Source of the DNA: Ochrobactrum chromiisoli
GTDB taxonomy: Bacteria; Pseudomonadota; Alphaproteobacteria; Rhizobiales; Rhizobiaceae
Direction: 5' to 3'
Assembly: GCF_026241335.1 (NCBI RefSeq)
Contig: NZ_JAPHAV010000001.1
Span: 558,001-622,000 of the forward strand
Length of the DNA: 64,000 bases
Position numbers and translations under genes: made by a program
The notes under the pieces: model-generated
Seen by the model: only the letters and a program-made list of their open reading frames with translations
Told to the model about the DNA's origin: nothing
Database searches by the model: none
Shown here: piece after piece, positions 25,855 through 34,985 of the stretch
Layout of the letters: every line of letters begins with the position of its first letter
Numbering within the stretch: the first letter of the stretch is position 1

Positions 25855-26724
25855 TCAGCGCCATGTTTTCTCGTTCCACATGGCGGAAAACGCTATTTTA
25901 TAATCAGGATAGAGGAATGTGTAGCCAAGATCTTTTATCCGACGGTTTGAAACGCGCTTGTTCTCGCCATAAAAGGACCGCGCCATCGGCGTCATATCGG
26001 CGTCTGCGAAGGAAACTTCTGGCGGTGGAACAACGCCCATCAGTTCCGCAGCATAGACCACGACATCCTGCGGCGGCGCAGGTTCATTATCAGTGATGTT
26101 GAAAGTGCCGCCGCTATTGGTGCCTGCCAGAAAGCGCAGACTTCCGGCAATATCTTCGACATGAATACGATTGAAGACCTGACCGTCCTTAATGATCCGG
26201 CGGGCGGTGCCGTTTTCAAGATTGATGAAGGCGTTGCGGCCCGGACCATAAATGCCCGACAGGCGTAAAAGTGCGACAGGCGTTCTATGGCGCTCGCTCA
26301 ACGCTTCCCATGCGTTCTCTGCTTCGATCCGTTCCAGTGAGCGGCGGGATGCAGGCGCGCATTCAGCGGTTTCGTCAATCCAGTTGCCATCGTGATTGCC
26401 GTAAACACCCACAGTCGACAAATAGCCGATCCAGCGGATGGTGTTGCCGGGACGGCGCAGTGCTTCTTCAACGATTGCCAGTGATGGATCGCCGTTTTCG
26501 CGTGGTGAAATCGAAATCACCACATGGGTTGATTTTGCAAGGAGGTCGATCAGTTCAGGCGAGGCGGTCTCGCCATCAAAAATCATCGGCGCGATGCCGG
26601 ATTTTTCGAGAAGCGGGAAATTCTGCTCGTTGCGGGTGGTGCCATCAATGCGCTCTGCCTCTCCAGTCATCAAGCGCGAAAAGGCTCTCGCAGAATAACC
26701 GGATCCAAACAGAAAAATGCGCAT
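25855..26724 (-). CDS. NAD(P)-dependent epimerase/dehydratase-like SDR protein
   Basis: 289 residues beginning MRIFLFGSGYSARAF, a Rossmann Gly-rich motif. YLSTVGVYGNHDG with LRLSGIYGPGRNA and VFNRIHVEDIA match extended SDR proteins of the YeeZ-like group. The usual active-site Tyr-x-x-x-Lys is not obvious, so it may be a binding or atypical enzyme. The start lies one base after the queG stop, so it is co-transcribed with queG and the GST gene. Confidence 0.85.
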   Translation of the reverse strand: MRIFLFGSGYSARAFSRLMTGEAERIDGTTRNEQNFPLLEKSGIAPMIFDGETASPELIDLLAKSTHVVISISPRENGDPSLAIVEEALRRPGNTIRWIGYLSTVGVYGNHDGNWIDETAECAPASRRSLERIEAENAWEALSERHRTPVALLRLSGIYGPGRNAFINLENGTARRIIKDGQVFNRIHVEDIAGSLRFLAGTNSGGTFNITDNEPAPPQDVVVYAAELMGVVPPPEVSFADADMTPMARSFYGENKRVSNRRIKDLGYTFLYPDYKIAFSAMWNEKTWR

Positions 26725-26725
26725 T

Positions 26726-27871
26726 CTAATCGTCCTCCAATTTCCACTCTGCGCGCACCGTATCATCCTCTTCGCGTGAGGCCAGACGATTCTTTAGAAT
26801 TTTGAAATGTTCTGCATCGATGAGTTGCTTTAATGCCCAGACAGCAGCGCCGCGCACGACAGGTTCCGGGTCTTCAAGCAGGCTTTCCACGTGTAGCACC
26901 AGCGTCTCATCTTCCGAATTGCCTGCTGCAATCAGCACATTGCGTAAAAATCGGTCGCGACCGATGCGCTTGACGGGAGAACCGGAAAACAGCTTGCGGA
27001 AGCTCGGGTCATCAAGGGCGAGAAAATCAGCAAGCCTTGGAGCCTTGAGATCGTCACGCGCTTTCAGCTTCATTTCGCTGGTTGCCTGCGCAAACTTGTT
27101 CCACGGACAGACCGAAAGGCAATCGTCGCAACCATAGATGCGGTTGCCCATGGCTTTGCGAAATTCGTGCGGAATGGGTCCCTTATTCTCTATGGTGAGA
27201 TAGGAAATGCAGCGGCCCGCATCAATCCGGTAAGGCGAGGGGAAAGCCTTGGTCGGGCAGGCATCGAGACAGGCACGGCAGGAACCGCAATGATCGCGAT
27301 CCGGCTCATCGGGCGGAATGTCAGCCGTTGTGAAGATCGACCCAAGAAATAGCCAGGAACCGAGTTCCCGGCTGACCAGATTGGTGTGTTTGCCCTGCCA
27401 GCCAAGGCCAGCGGCCTGCGCCAGCGGCTTTTCCATCACAGGTGCCGTATCGACAAAGACTTTTACGTCCTGCCCGGCACGTGCGGCAAAGCGGCTGGCA
27501 ATGTGCTTGAGCTTGCCCTTGATGATGTCGTGATAATCGCGGTTCTGCGCGTAGACCGAGATTGCTGCGCGGTCTTTGTGTTCAAGAATGTTCAGTGGGT
27601 TGCTGTCCGGGCCGTAATTCATGGCCAGCATCATGATCGAGCGAACCTCTGGCCAGAGAACGCTGGGGTTTGCCCGACGATCTTCGGTTTCTTCCATCCA
27701 CAGCATATCGGCGTGATGGCCATCGGCAATATATTGCCGAAGACGTTGGGGTGCTTGCGGAATTGCATCCGGTGACGTGAAAGCCACCGCATCAAAGCCC
27801 ACCGCCTTCGCTTCTTCAATCAGAAAGCGCTTAAGCTTTAGCTCTTTAGAGTCAGAAGTCGAGGTCGCCAT
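26726..27871 (-). CDS. queG: epoxyqueuosine reductase
   Basis: 381 residues. Two [4Fe-4S] motifs, CGSCRACLDACPTKAF and GCDDCLSVCPWNKFA, follow the N-terminal cobalamin-binding region; the C terminus has HEAT-like repeats (VRGAAVWALKQL). Performs the last step of queuosine synthesis in tRNA wobble position 34 using B12. The start overlaps the end of the upstream GST gene by 20 bp. Confidence 0.96.
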   Translation of the reverse strand: MATSTSDSKELKLKRFLIEEAKAVGFDAVAFTSPDAIPQAPQRLRQYIADGHHADMLWMEETEDRRANPSVLWPEVRSIMMLAMNYGPDSNPLNILEHKDRAAISVYAQNRDYHDIIKGKLKHIASRFAARAGQDVKVFVDTAPVMEKPLAQAAGLGWQGKHTNLVSRELGSWLFLGSIFTTADIPPDEPDRDHCGSCRACLDACPTKAFPSPYRIDAGRCISYLTIENKGPIPHEFRKAMGNRIYGCDDCLSVCPWNKFAQATSEMKLKARDDLKAPRLADFLALDDPSFRKLFSGSPVKRIGRDRFLRNVLIAAGNSEDETLVLHVESLLEDPEPVVRGAAVWALKQLIDAEHFKILKNRLASREEDDTVRAEWKLEDD

Positions 27872-28544
27872 AATGAGCCACTGGAGCTAGTCCGCGTACA
27901 CGATCGGCCAGCAACGGGCGGAAAGCTGGGCGCGATTTCATGCGAGCGTACCAGTCGCGCGCGGCTTTTGTTTCCCCCCATTCGATTTCGCCAAGATAGT
28001 CGAGCACGGAGATGGATGCTGCTGCTGCCATATCAGCATAACTGGGATGACCGCCTGCCAGCCAGTCGCGTGTTGCGGCGAGCCAATCGATATACTTCAT
28101 ATGCTGGCGGATATTGGTGCGCGCGGCACGGATCGCTGTCGAATCGGGTGCACTGCCGCCCATTTCATCGGCCATCTGAAGCTTGAATACGCGTTCACGC
28201 GCGATGTGGCGGGTGACTTCGTTTTCGAGTTTGAGCAGAAACCAGTCGACAAGACGGCGCACTTCTGCGCGTTCCATAGGGCTTTCGGGCAAAAGACGAC
28301 GACTGCGTTTCAAGGCGCCGCGTGTTTCATCAAGATATTCTGCAATGACGGTTGCACCAACAACCGGCAGATCGCGTTCAGCCAATAAGACAGGAAGCGT
28401 GGCTGCAGGGTTGAGCGCCAGAAATTCCTTGCGGCGCGACCAGGGACGCTCCTCAATCAGTTCGGCTTCAACATCATATTCACCGAGAATAAGCCGCACA
28501 TAGCGTGAGCCTGAAGACATAGGATGATGAAAAAGCGTAAGCAT
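27852..28544 (-). CDS. glutathione S-transferase family protein
   Basis: 230 residues from ATG 28544 (an in-frame TTG at 28571 is the alternative). The thioredoxin-like N-terminal domain has FHHPMSSGSRYVRLIL and NPAATLPVL with the cis-Pro, then GATVIAEYLDET; the all-helical C-terminal domain follows with HPSYADMAAAASISVLDYLG. Substrate unknown. First gene of the GST - queG - SDR run. Confidence 0.92.
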   Translation of the reverse strand: MLTLFHHPMSSGSRYVRLILGEYDVEAELIEERPWSRRKEFLALNPAATLPVLLAERDLPVVGATVIAEYLDETRGALKRSRRLLPESPMERAEVRRLVDWFLLKLENEVTRHIARERVFKLQMADEMGGSAPDSTAIRAARTNIRQHMKYIDWLAATRDWLAGGHPSYADMAAAASISVLDYLGEIEWGETKAARDWYARMKSRPAFRPLLADRVRGLAPVAHYGDLDF

Positions 28545-28796
28545 AATCGACGCGGTACTCTCGACTGACAAGCTTTAAGTGATCTCCGATGAAGGCCTGT
28601 GGCTAGCATTTGCACTGGCAGCAGTTTATTTCTGCTGTCAGGCGATTCGAGCCACCTCAACGGAATGTTTAGTTTATAGGTGCTATGCTTGACTGAGACA
28701 AGCAATCGCTGGAAGCGTTTATTGTAGCACTTTCATGCTTAACAGCTCGTCAAGATGCGCCATTTTTATCCTGCCACCTTCTAAGGTACTGACTTC

Positions 28797-29603
28797 ATGG
28801 AAATTTATAATCTTCTGGAAGCCGCTTTTCTCGGTCTTATCGAAGGTTTGACGGAATTCATCCCCGTTTCCTCAACAGGCCATCTGCTGCTGATCGGCCA
28901 TTTTCTGGGCTTTGAATCAACTGGCAAGACCTTTGAAGTGCTCATTCAGCTCGGTGCGATCCTTGCAATCCTGAGTGTCTATTCGGCAAAGCTTCTCAAA
29001 ATTCTGACCGATTTCCCACGTGATGCGCGCACACGCCGCTTTGTACTGGGTATTCTGGTGGCTTTTCTGCCAGCCGCTGTCATTGGCGCAATGGCGCACG
29101 GCTTTATCAAGAGCGTGCTGTTTGAAACACCGATGCTGATCTGCATCATGCTGATCATTGGCGGTTTCATTCTTTTGTGGGTTGATCAGTTGAATCTCAA
29201 TCCGCGTTATCGTGATGTGATGGATTATCCGCTGCCGATTTGTCTGGCGATTGGCTTTGTGCAGTGCCTTGCCATGATCCCCGGCGTATCGCGCTCAGGT
29301 TCGACCATTGTTGGTGCGCTTCTGCTCGGTGCTGACAAACGATCAGCGGCGGAGTTTTCATTCTTCCTCGCCATGCCAACCATGGCCGGCGCTTTTGCCT
29401 ATGACCTTTATAAAAGCCACAGCATGCTCTCGTTCAACGACACAGCGCAGATTGTCGTTGGCTTCATTATGGCCTTTATTTCAGGCGTATTCGTCGTGAA
29501 GCACCTACTTGATTATGTCTCGCGCCACGGTTTCAAACTGTTTGCATGGTGGCGTCTGATTGTCGGCGCACTTGGAATGGCTGCCCTATTGATTTGGGGG
29601 TAA
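28797..29603 (+). CDS. uppP: undecaprenyl-diphosphatase
   Basis: 268 residues, eight helices. Both catalytic blocks are clear: [17 protein letters not shown] near the N terminus and [18 protein letters not shown] in the second half. Recycles undecaprenyl diphosphate for peptidoglycan and other envelope polymers; confers bacitracin resistance when abundant. Single gene ending in a strong terminator. Confidence 0.96.
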   Translation: MEIYNLLEAAFLGLIEGLTEFIPVSSTGHLLLIGHFLGFESTGKTFEVLIQLGAILAILSVYSAKLLKILTDFPRDARTRRFVLGILVAFLPAAVIGAMAHGFIKSVLFETPMLICIMLIIGGFILLWVDQLNLNPRYRDVMDYPLPICLAIGFVQCLAMIPGVSRSGSTIVGALLLGADKRSAAEFSFFLAMPTMAGAFAYDLYKSHSMLSFNDTAQIVVGFIMAFISGVFVVKHLLDYVSRHGFKLFAWWRLIVGALGMAALLIWG

Positions 29604-29624
29604 GCCGAAAAGAGCGCATAAAAG

Positions 29625-29648
29625 AAAAGGGGCCTTTCGGCCCCTTTG
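29625..29648. terminator. bidirectional terminator between uppP and the NDUFA9-like gene
   Basis: AAAAGGGGCC, loop TTTC, GGCCCCTTT. A-run and T-run on opposite sides serve both converging genes. Confidence 0.88.
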
Positions 29649-29666
29649 TCTTATCTGCATCGATAC

Positions 29667-30653
29667 TCACGCAAACCCGGTCTTGGTATACTGACCGGCA
29701 ACGCGATAGCGCCAGAGATAGGCGGGAAGGATTGCATCCACCGCTTCTGGCTGAATGCCCATGCCCTGAAGCGTGCGCCCTTCCTTGGTGGCTTTTTCCG
29801 AAACCACATTGTCTGATTTCAGCAATGTCACCTGATCATTGGTGAGCAAAGGATTTGGCAGCAAGCTAAGAACCGATGCCTGAAGGCGAGCCACCCACCA
29901 GGGCATAGAGACGATGATGCGCTTGCGGGCGATGACGCCGAGCATATCTTTCATCCAGTTCTTGAATGGCTGTACGTCTGGACCGCCCAGTTCATAAACC
30001 GCACCCGGTGTCAGCTTGCCATCAACGGCGTGTGCAACAGCTTCCGCAACATCGCCGACATAGACTGGCTGAAGTTTTGTTTCGCCGCCGCCGATAACCG
30101 GCAGGAACGGCGAGAAGCGCGCCATATTGGCGAAGCGGTTGAAAAAGCGGTCTTCATGGCCGAAAATGATCGACGGACGCAGGATAACTGTACCCGGCAG
30201 GACCGAAAGAACCGCCTTTTCGCCCTCTGCCTTGGTGCGGGCGTAGTCAGACTTCGAATTGGCATCGGCCGCCAGTGACGAAAGATGCGTCAGCTTGAGG
30301 CCCGCTGCCTTTGTGGCTTCGGCGATGTTCTTTGGACCCAGCACTTGAACGCTGTTGAAGCGCTGCTTGCCGCCTTCAGCAAGAATGCCAACAAGATTGA
30401 TAACGTGATCTGCACCCATGATGGCGCGCTCAACCGAGCCGCGATGGCGTACATTGGCCTGAACCATCTGAATCTGGCCGACATTGCCGAGTGGCGCCAT
30501 ATAATAAGCAATCTCCGGCTTGCGCACGGCAACGCGCACACGATAGCCACGCTTGGTGAGGCTGGCTACGACCGCGCGCCCAACAAAGCCAGAGCCGCCG
30601 AAAACGGTGACCAGTTTTGGTCTGTTGTGAACTTCGTTCGGTTCGGTCTTCAT
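29667..30653 (-). CDS. complex I NDUFA9-family / NAD(P)-binding SDR protein
   Basis: 328 residues from ATG 30653, preceded by AGGAG six bases upstream. VTVFGGSGFVGRAVV is the Rossmann motif, then GADHVINLVGIL, SKSDYARTKAEGE with a Tyr-x-x-x-Lys pair, LRPSIIFGHEDRFFNR and LQPVYVGDVAEAV. These fit the atypical SDR group of the NDUFA9 subunit of complex I, found in alphaproteobacteria as an assembly or accessory protein. The exact bacterial role is uncertain. Confidence 0.88.
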   Translation of the reverse strand: MKTEPNEVHNRPKLVTVFGGSGFVGRAVVASLTKRGYRVRVAVRKPEIAYYMAPLGNVGQIQMVQANVRHRGSVERAIMGADHVINLVGILAEGGKQRFNSVQVLGPKNIAEATKAAGLKLTHLSSLAADANSKSDYARTKAEGEKAVLSVLPGTVILRPSIIFGHEDRFFNRFANMARFSPFLPVIGGGETKLQPVYVGDVAEAVAHAVDGKLTPGAVYELGGPDVQPFKNWMKDMLGVIARKRIIVSMPWWVARLQASVLSLLPNPLLTNDQVTLLKSDNVVSEKATKEGRTLQGMGIQPEAVDAILPAYLWRYRVAGQYTKTGFA

Positions 30654-30847
30654 CCTGAACTCCTGCATGAAAGCCCTATTATAGTGCCGGACATGATGAT
30701 TACGGCATGTTTTCTGACGGTGATTTATCGCCTTTTGGCAACAACGCAAAGGGGACTTGTTGTCACGATTGCGACAAAGGCTGCTTTTCCCGTATTAAAC
30801 GCGCAATACCGCTTTGAGATTTCGCGGCTTACTGGTAAATCGCGCGC

Positions 30848-32656
30848 ATGAGCACACCACTTGACCATATTCGCAATTTTTCGATCGTCGCCCATATCGA
30901 CCACGGCAAATCGACGCTGGCCGACCGCCTCATTCAATTGACCGGCGGGCTGGACACGCGTGAGATGAAGGACCAGGTCCTCGACTCGATGGATATCGAG
31001 CGCGAGCGCGGCATCACCATCAAAGCCCAGACCGTTCGTCTTACCTATAAGGCGAAGAACGGCGAGGACTATGTGCTGAACCTTATCGACACCCCCGGAC
31101 ACGTCGACTTCGCCTATGAAGTTTCGCGTTCGCTGGCTGCGTGCGAAGGTTCGCTTCTGGTGGTGGATGCCTCACAGGGCGTGGAAGCGCAGACGCTGGC
31201 CAATGTCTATCAGGCCATCGACAACAACCACGAGATCGTGGTGGTTCTGAACAAGGTCGATCTTCCCGCAGCCGAGCCTGAGCGGGTTCAGAGCCAGATC
31301 GAAGAAGTGATCGGCATTGATGCAAGCAAGGCCGTGATGATCTCGGCCAAAACTGGCCTCGGTATTCCTGATGTGCTGGAAGCGATCGTCGAGCAGCTGC
31401 CGCCGCCGAAAGAGGGCGATCGTAACGCACCGCTGAAAGCCATGCTGGTGGATAGCTGGTATGACAGTTACTTGGGCGTTATCGTGCTGGTTCGCGTTAT
31501 CGACGGTGTGCTGAAAAAGGGCCAGACCATCCGCATGATGGGTACAGGCGCGAAATATCCGGTTGAACGCACGGGCGTCTTCACGCCGAAAATGGTTCAG
31601 ATGGATGAACTCGGACCGGGTGAACTGGGCTTCATCACCGCTTCCATCAAGGAAGTGGCGGATACCCGCGTCGGTGATACAATCACCGAAGACCGCCGCC
31701 CGACCGAAAAGGCTCTGTCCGGTTTCAAGCCTGCGCAGCCGGTTGTGTTCTGTGGATTATTCCCGGTTGATGCAGCTGACTTTGAAGACCTGCGCGCTGC
31801 GATGGGCAAGCTGCGTCTCAATGATGCGTCGTTCTCGTTTGAGATGGAAACCTCTGCGGCACTGGGTTTTGGCTTCCGCTGCGGGTTCCTCGGGCTTCTG
31901 CATCTTGAAATTATTCAGGAACGTCTTGAGCGTGAGTTTGATCTCGACCTGATCACGACGGCGCCTTCGGTTGTCTATCGCCTGAATATGCAGGACGGTT
32001 CGCAGAAAGAGCTGCACAATCCGGCTGATATGCCGGATGTGGTCAAGATCGAAGCGATTGAAGAACCGTGGATTCGCGCAACCATCATGACGCCAGATGA
32101 TTATCTCGGTGCGATCATGAAGCTCTGTCAGGAGCGTCGCGGCCTCCAGATCGATCTGACCTATGTTGGCCCGCGTGCGATGATCACCTATGATCTGCCG
32201 CTCAATGAAGTCGTGTTCGATTTCTATGATCGCCTGAAGTCGATCTCGAAGGGCTATGCTTCGTTCGACTATAACCTCTCGGATTACCGTGAAGGCGATC
32301 TGGTTAAGATGTCGATCTTGGTGAATGAAGAGCCGGTTGACGCGCTTTCGATGCTGGTTCACCGTTCGGCTGCTGAAAAGCGTGGCCGCGCGTTGTGTGA
32401 AAAGCTCAAAGAGCTGATCCCGCAGCACATGTTCAAGATACCGATTCAGGCAGCCATTGGCGGCCGTATCGTTGCGCGCGAAACCATTTCGGCCCTGCGC
32501 AAGGACGTGACGGCCAAGTGCTACGGTGGCGATATTTCGCGTAAGCGCAAACTTCTGGACAAGCAGAAGGAAGGCAAAAAGCGCATGCGCCAGTTCGGCA
32601 AGGTGGAAATCCCGCAAGAGGCCTTCATTCAGGCCCTCAAGATGGGTGATGATTGA
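30848..32656 (+). CDS. lepA: elongation factor 4 (LepA) GTPase
   Basis: 602 residues, the usual size. G1 [14 protein letters not shown]2 [13 protein letters not shown]3 [13 protein letters not shown]4 NKVDLPAA, then domains II and III, and the LepA-specific C terminus [20 protein letters not shown]. Ribosome-binding translation factor. No good ribosome site is seen before ATG 30848. Divergent from the NDUFA9-like gene. Confidence 0.98.
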   Translation: MSTPLDHIRNFSIVAHIDHGKSTLADRLIQLTGGLDTREMKDQVLDSMDIERERGITIKAQTVRLTYKAKNGEDYVLNLIDTPGHVDFAYEVSRSLAACEGSLLVVDASQGVEAQTLANVYQAIDNNHEIVVVLNKVDLPAAEPERVQSQIEEVIGIDASKAVMISAKTGLGIPDVLEAIVEQLPPPKEGDRNAPLKAMLVDSWYDSYLGVIVLVRVIDGVLKKGQTIRMMGTGAKYPVERTGVFTPKMVQMDELGPGELGFITASIKEVADTRVGDTITEDRRPTEKALSGFKPAQPVVFCGLFPVDAADFEDLRAAMGKLRLNDASFSFEMETSAALGFGFRCGFLGLLHLEIIQERLEREFDLDLITTAPSVVYRLNMQDGSQKELHNPADMPDVVKIEAIEEPWIRATIMTPDDYLGAIMKLCQERRGLQIDLTYVGPRAMITYDLPLNEVVFDFYDRLKSISKGYASFDYNLSDYREGDLVKMSILVNEEPVDALSMLVHRSAAEKRGRALCEKLKELIPQHMFKIPIQAAIGGRIVARETISALRKDVTAKCYGGDISRKRKLLDKQKEGKKRMRQFGKVEIPQEAFIQALKMGDD

Positions 32657-32672
32657 TCCTGGGTTTGTTTTA

Positions 32673-32703
32673 AAGAGGCGCTTCGGCGCCTCTTCTTTTT
32701 TAT
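32673..32703 (+). terminator. terminator after lepA
   Basis: AAGAGGCGC, loop TTCG, GCGCCTCTT followed by CTTTTTT. Confidence 0.93.
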
Positions 32704-32736
32704 AATATTACTTTATTATCTTTAAAGGAGATATTT

Positions 32737-33201
32737 ATGTTTGGACTGCTGAGAGCTGCAATCGAGTTCTTAAACTCAGCCCTAAATCTTTTTATGAACC
32801 GATCAGAGAAGCAAGACGAAAGCCGCCGAACGAAAGAGCAGCAAGCTTGGCAGTGGTTGGATTATCACTTGCCTGCTCTAGAAAACGCCGCGCAAGATGC
32901 ATATTCCTTCATCTTGAAGAAGTCATCTGCGCAAGTTTTGCTGGATTATGCGGGAGCAACTTATCCCTTTGTTGAAAAGCTGAGTACTTTCCCATCAGAC
33001 GACCGAAATGCCATCAAAGTCAATTTTCTGAAGCTTCGTGGTAAAGAATCCAAGAGAGGCTGGGCCAAGTGCAATTCTTATGTGAAACTATGGCGAAAAT
33101 GCGTGGGACAGTTTCCTGCTGATTTGCCTGATTTGCCATACGATATTGAGAAGTTTGACAAGGTTTATCGAGTCTTTGTTACGGTGACCGGAACGAAGTA
33201 A
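32737..33201 (+). CDS. hypothetical protein, 154 aa
   Basis: No family recognised. Charged and helical: an amphipathic start (MFGLLRAAIEFLNSALNLF), a Lys/Arg/Glu-rich linker (RSEKQDESRRTKEQQAWQW), then a compact region with many Trp, Tyr and Lys. No signal peptide or clear membrane helix. AAAGGAGAT gives a good ribosome site before ATG 32737. Base composition is more AT-rich than lepA and it opens the accessory patch that ends at tRNA-Arg. It lies 16 bp upstream of the SelW-like gene and could be read with it. Confidence 0.75.
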   Translation: MFGLLRAAIEFLNSALNLFMNRSEKQDESRRTKEQQAWQWLDYHLPALENAAQDAYSFILKKSSAQVLLDYAGATYPFVEKLSTFPSDDRNAIKVNFLKLRGKESKRGWAKCNSYVKLWRKCVGQFPADLPDLPYDIEKFDKVYRVFVTVTGTK

Positions 33202-33217
33202 GACGGAGGTACTGAAA

Positions 33218-33520
33218 ATGTTTCCCGCAATCTCCATCACCTACTGCACGCAATGCAATTGGATGCTGCGGGCAGCGTGGCTGGCGCAGGAGTTGTTGCA
33301 AACGTTCGGACAGGACTTGAGTGAGGTGGCGCTGCGGCCCGGCACCGGTGGCGTGTTTGAAATCCATCTTTATATGCAGAACGGTCAGGACGAATTGATC
33401 TGGGAGCGCAAGCGTGATGGTGGTTTTCCCGAAGCCAAGGTGTTGAAGCAGCGCGTGCGCGATCTAGTCTGGCCTGATCGTGATCTCGGACATTCGGACA
33501 GCAAGCCAAAGCCGGAATAA
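33218..33520 (+). CDS. SelT/SelW/SelH (Rdx) family thioredoxin-like protein
   Basis: 100 residues. The strand ISITYCTQCNWMLRAAWLAQ carries the Cys10-x-x-Cys13 redox motif of the Rdx family, in which Cys replaces the selenocysteine of animal homologues. Then LRPGTGGVFEI and ERKRDGGFPEAKVLKQRVRD are the conserved C-terminal blocks. Role presumed thiol-redox; partner unknown. Followed by a short terminator. Confidence 0.92.
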   Translation: MFPAISITYCTQCNWMLRAAWLAQELLQTFGQDLSEVALRPGTGGVFEIHLYMQNGQDELIWERKRDGGFPEAKVLKQRVRDLVWPDRDLGHSDSKPKPE

Positions 33521-33526
33521 GATAAA

Positions 33527-33548
33527 GCCCGCAAGTTGCGGGTTTTTG
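33527..33548 (+). terminator. terminator after the SelW-like gene
   Basis: CCCGC, loop AAGTT, GCGGG, TTTTTG. Short stem with a T-run. Confidence 0.8.
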
Positions 33549-33715
33549 TTTATCTAAGTTGCAATCGAAATTGCTCTTGCTTGATTACAGAACGCACGCT
33601 TGCGTTATCGTTGATACTGCACAGGTTCGCATTTTCTTTTGTGCAAAAAAACCCAATAAATTGCCGCCCGAGTGAACGTTAGGCTTGTCAGCCGCGATAG
33701 GAGCGCTTATGCCAA

Positions 33716-33736
33716 TTATGTAACGATATTACATAA
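33716..33736. promoter_or_regulatory. candidate Zur box upstream of zinT
   Basis: TTATGTAA, CGATA, TTACATAA: a perfect 8-bp inverted repeat with a 5-base spacer, 28 bp before the zinT start. Its AT-rich GTnAT...ATnAC core resembles Zur sites of alphaproteobacteria, and ZinT genes are commonly Zur-repressed. Match is by eye. Confidence 0.65.
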
Positions 33737-33763
33737 CAAATTGATGCAAGAGAGAGAACAAAT

Positions 33764-34426
33764 ATGGTAAAATTACTTGCTTCGCTTGGCTTTTGCGCGG
33801 CTATGGTTGTTTCAGCTCCGGCCCTGGCAGAGACAAAGGAAAAAGCGGTGTCCAGTCACAATCATTCTCATGATCACGCCCCTAAGCAGGATAAGAATGT
33901 TTACAACGGCTATTTCGAGGATAATCAGGTCAAAGACCGCAAGTTGTCCGATTGGGAGGGCGATTGGCAATCAGTCTATCCCCATCTGAAGGATGGCACG
34001 CTTGATGCGGTATTTGCGCATAAGGCAGAGCATGGCGATAAGAGTGCCAAAGAATACAGCGATTATTATGAAATCGGTTATCGGACGGATGTTGACCGTA
34101 TCGTTATCAAGGGTGATGAAGTGTCCTTTTATACAGGGGGCAAGGCCTCATCTGGCAAATATGTAAGCGATGGCTATGAGATTCTAACCTATGCCAAGGG
34201 CAATCGCGGCGTTCGCTTTATCTTTAAAAAGGTCGAAGGCGATAGCACAGCGCCTGACTATATGCAGTTTAGTGATCACCGCATCGCACCAGAAAAGGCT
34301 GATCACTATCACCTCTATTGGGGCAATGATCGTGCGGCTTTGCTTAAAGAAGTTACGAACTGGCCAACATATTATGCTTCTTCACTCAGCGGCAAAGCTA
34401 TTGCGCATGAGATGATGCATCATTGA
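33764..34426 (+). CDS. zinT: ZinT (YodA) family periplasmic zinc-binding protein
   Basis: 220 residues. Signal peptide cut after APALA (residue 22). A His-rich stretch SHNHSHDHAP follows and would bind zinc. The ZinT lipocalin-like domain has NGYFEDNQVKDRKLSDWEGD, SVYPHLKDGTLD, YYEIGYRTDVDRI, FSDHRIAPEKADHYHLYWGN, and ends in EMMHH. Known role: periplasmic zinc capture and delivery to ZnuA in zinc starvation. No znuABC lies in this window. Confidence 0.95.
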   Translation: MVKLLASLGFCAAMVVSAPALAETKEKAVSSHNHSHDHAPKQDKNVYNGYFEDNQVKDRKLSDWEGDWQSVYPHLKDGTLDAVFAHKAEHGDKSAKEYSDYYEIGYRTDVDRIVIKGDEVSFYTGGKASSGKYVSDGYEILTYAKGNRGVRFIFKKVEGDSTAPDYMQFSDHRIAPEKADHYHLYWGNDRAALLKEVTNWPTYYASSLSGKAIAHEMMHH

Positions 34427-34486
34427 TTATCTGATCTGCAAACAGAGAGAAAAAATCAAAGGCTGAGGCACGAAAAGTGCCTTGGC

Positions 34487-34886
34487 CTAGGTTATGTTGA
34501 CAAAGTGAGGTAGCCGTATTTTGACGGCTGCGATAGCGAGGAACGCCTCAAAAGATTTTCTGGTTTTATCTTATCGTATGGCAATGCGACCGAATTGTTT
34601 TAGTTTGTTGAACATACGCTCAATGCGGTTGCGATCTTTGTAAGCTCGTAAGTCACAGGCGGGCGGGTCCTTCGGGTTCGCTTTTGGTGGAATGACTGGC
34701 ATTATGCCGCTGCACAAAAGAGCTTCCCGAAAACTATCGCCATCATACCCTTTATCAGCCAGCAATAGTCTGGGCTTCTTCACAGGTATAGACATCAATT
34801 CTGCGACAGCATTGTAATCCGAAGCTTCTCCGCCTGTCAGGATAAAGCCAAGAGCGCGTCCCATCGGTAAGATCACCACGCACCAT
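34487..34886 (-). pseudogene. IS5-family transposase remnant (deletion, frameshift, nonsense codon)
   Basis: From ATG 34886 the first codons read MVRGDLTDG, then a deletion joins a different frame carrying ALGFILTGGEASDYNAVAEL, ADKGYDGDSFREALL, VIPPKANPKDP, YKDRNRIERMFNKLKQFGRIA. The latter has the C-terminal catalytic Glu of the DDE set; the first Asp region is missing. A stop (TAA where TAT, Tyr, is expected) interrupts after RIAIR, and the frame then continues DKTRKSFEAFLAIAAVKI to a stop inside the flanking CTAG. Confidence 0.85.
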
Positions 34887-34955
34887 CACTGCCTCCTAAA
34901 AGACAGTCTTGAATCATGCTTTAGTTGATTTTGGAATCCACTTTGTCAACGCGAC
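34491..34955 (-). mobile_element. internally deleted IS5-family (IS427-like) element
   Basis: Bounded by near-identical inverted ends: GTTATGTTGACAAAGTG at 34491 and, read on the other strand, GTCGCGTTGACAAAGTG ending at 34955. CTAG flanks both sides (34487-34490 and 34956-34959), compatible with a target duplication. Length is 465 bp, about half of what such elements have. It lies between zinT and the pentapeptide gene. Being non-autonomous with intact-looking ends, it could be moved by a complete relative elsewhere. Confidence 0.8.
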
Positions 34956-34985
34956 CTAGCTGTGTCAGTCATTCTTACTTCCTCA

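Noticed and set aside
31757-32617. 286-codon minus-strand frame inside lepA
   Set aside because: Antisense to a highly conserved gene; no domain features.
34466-34482. AGGCAC-GAAAA-GTGCCT hairpin after zinT as a terminator
   Set aside because: The stem is good but no T-run follows, either before or after mentally removing the IS element.
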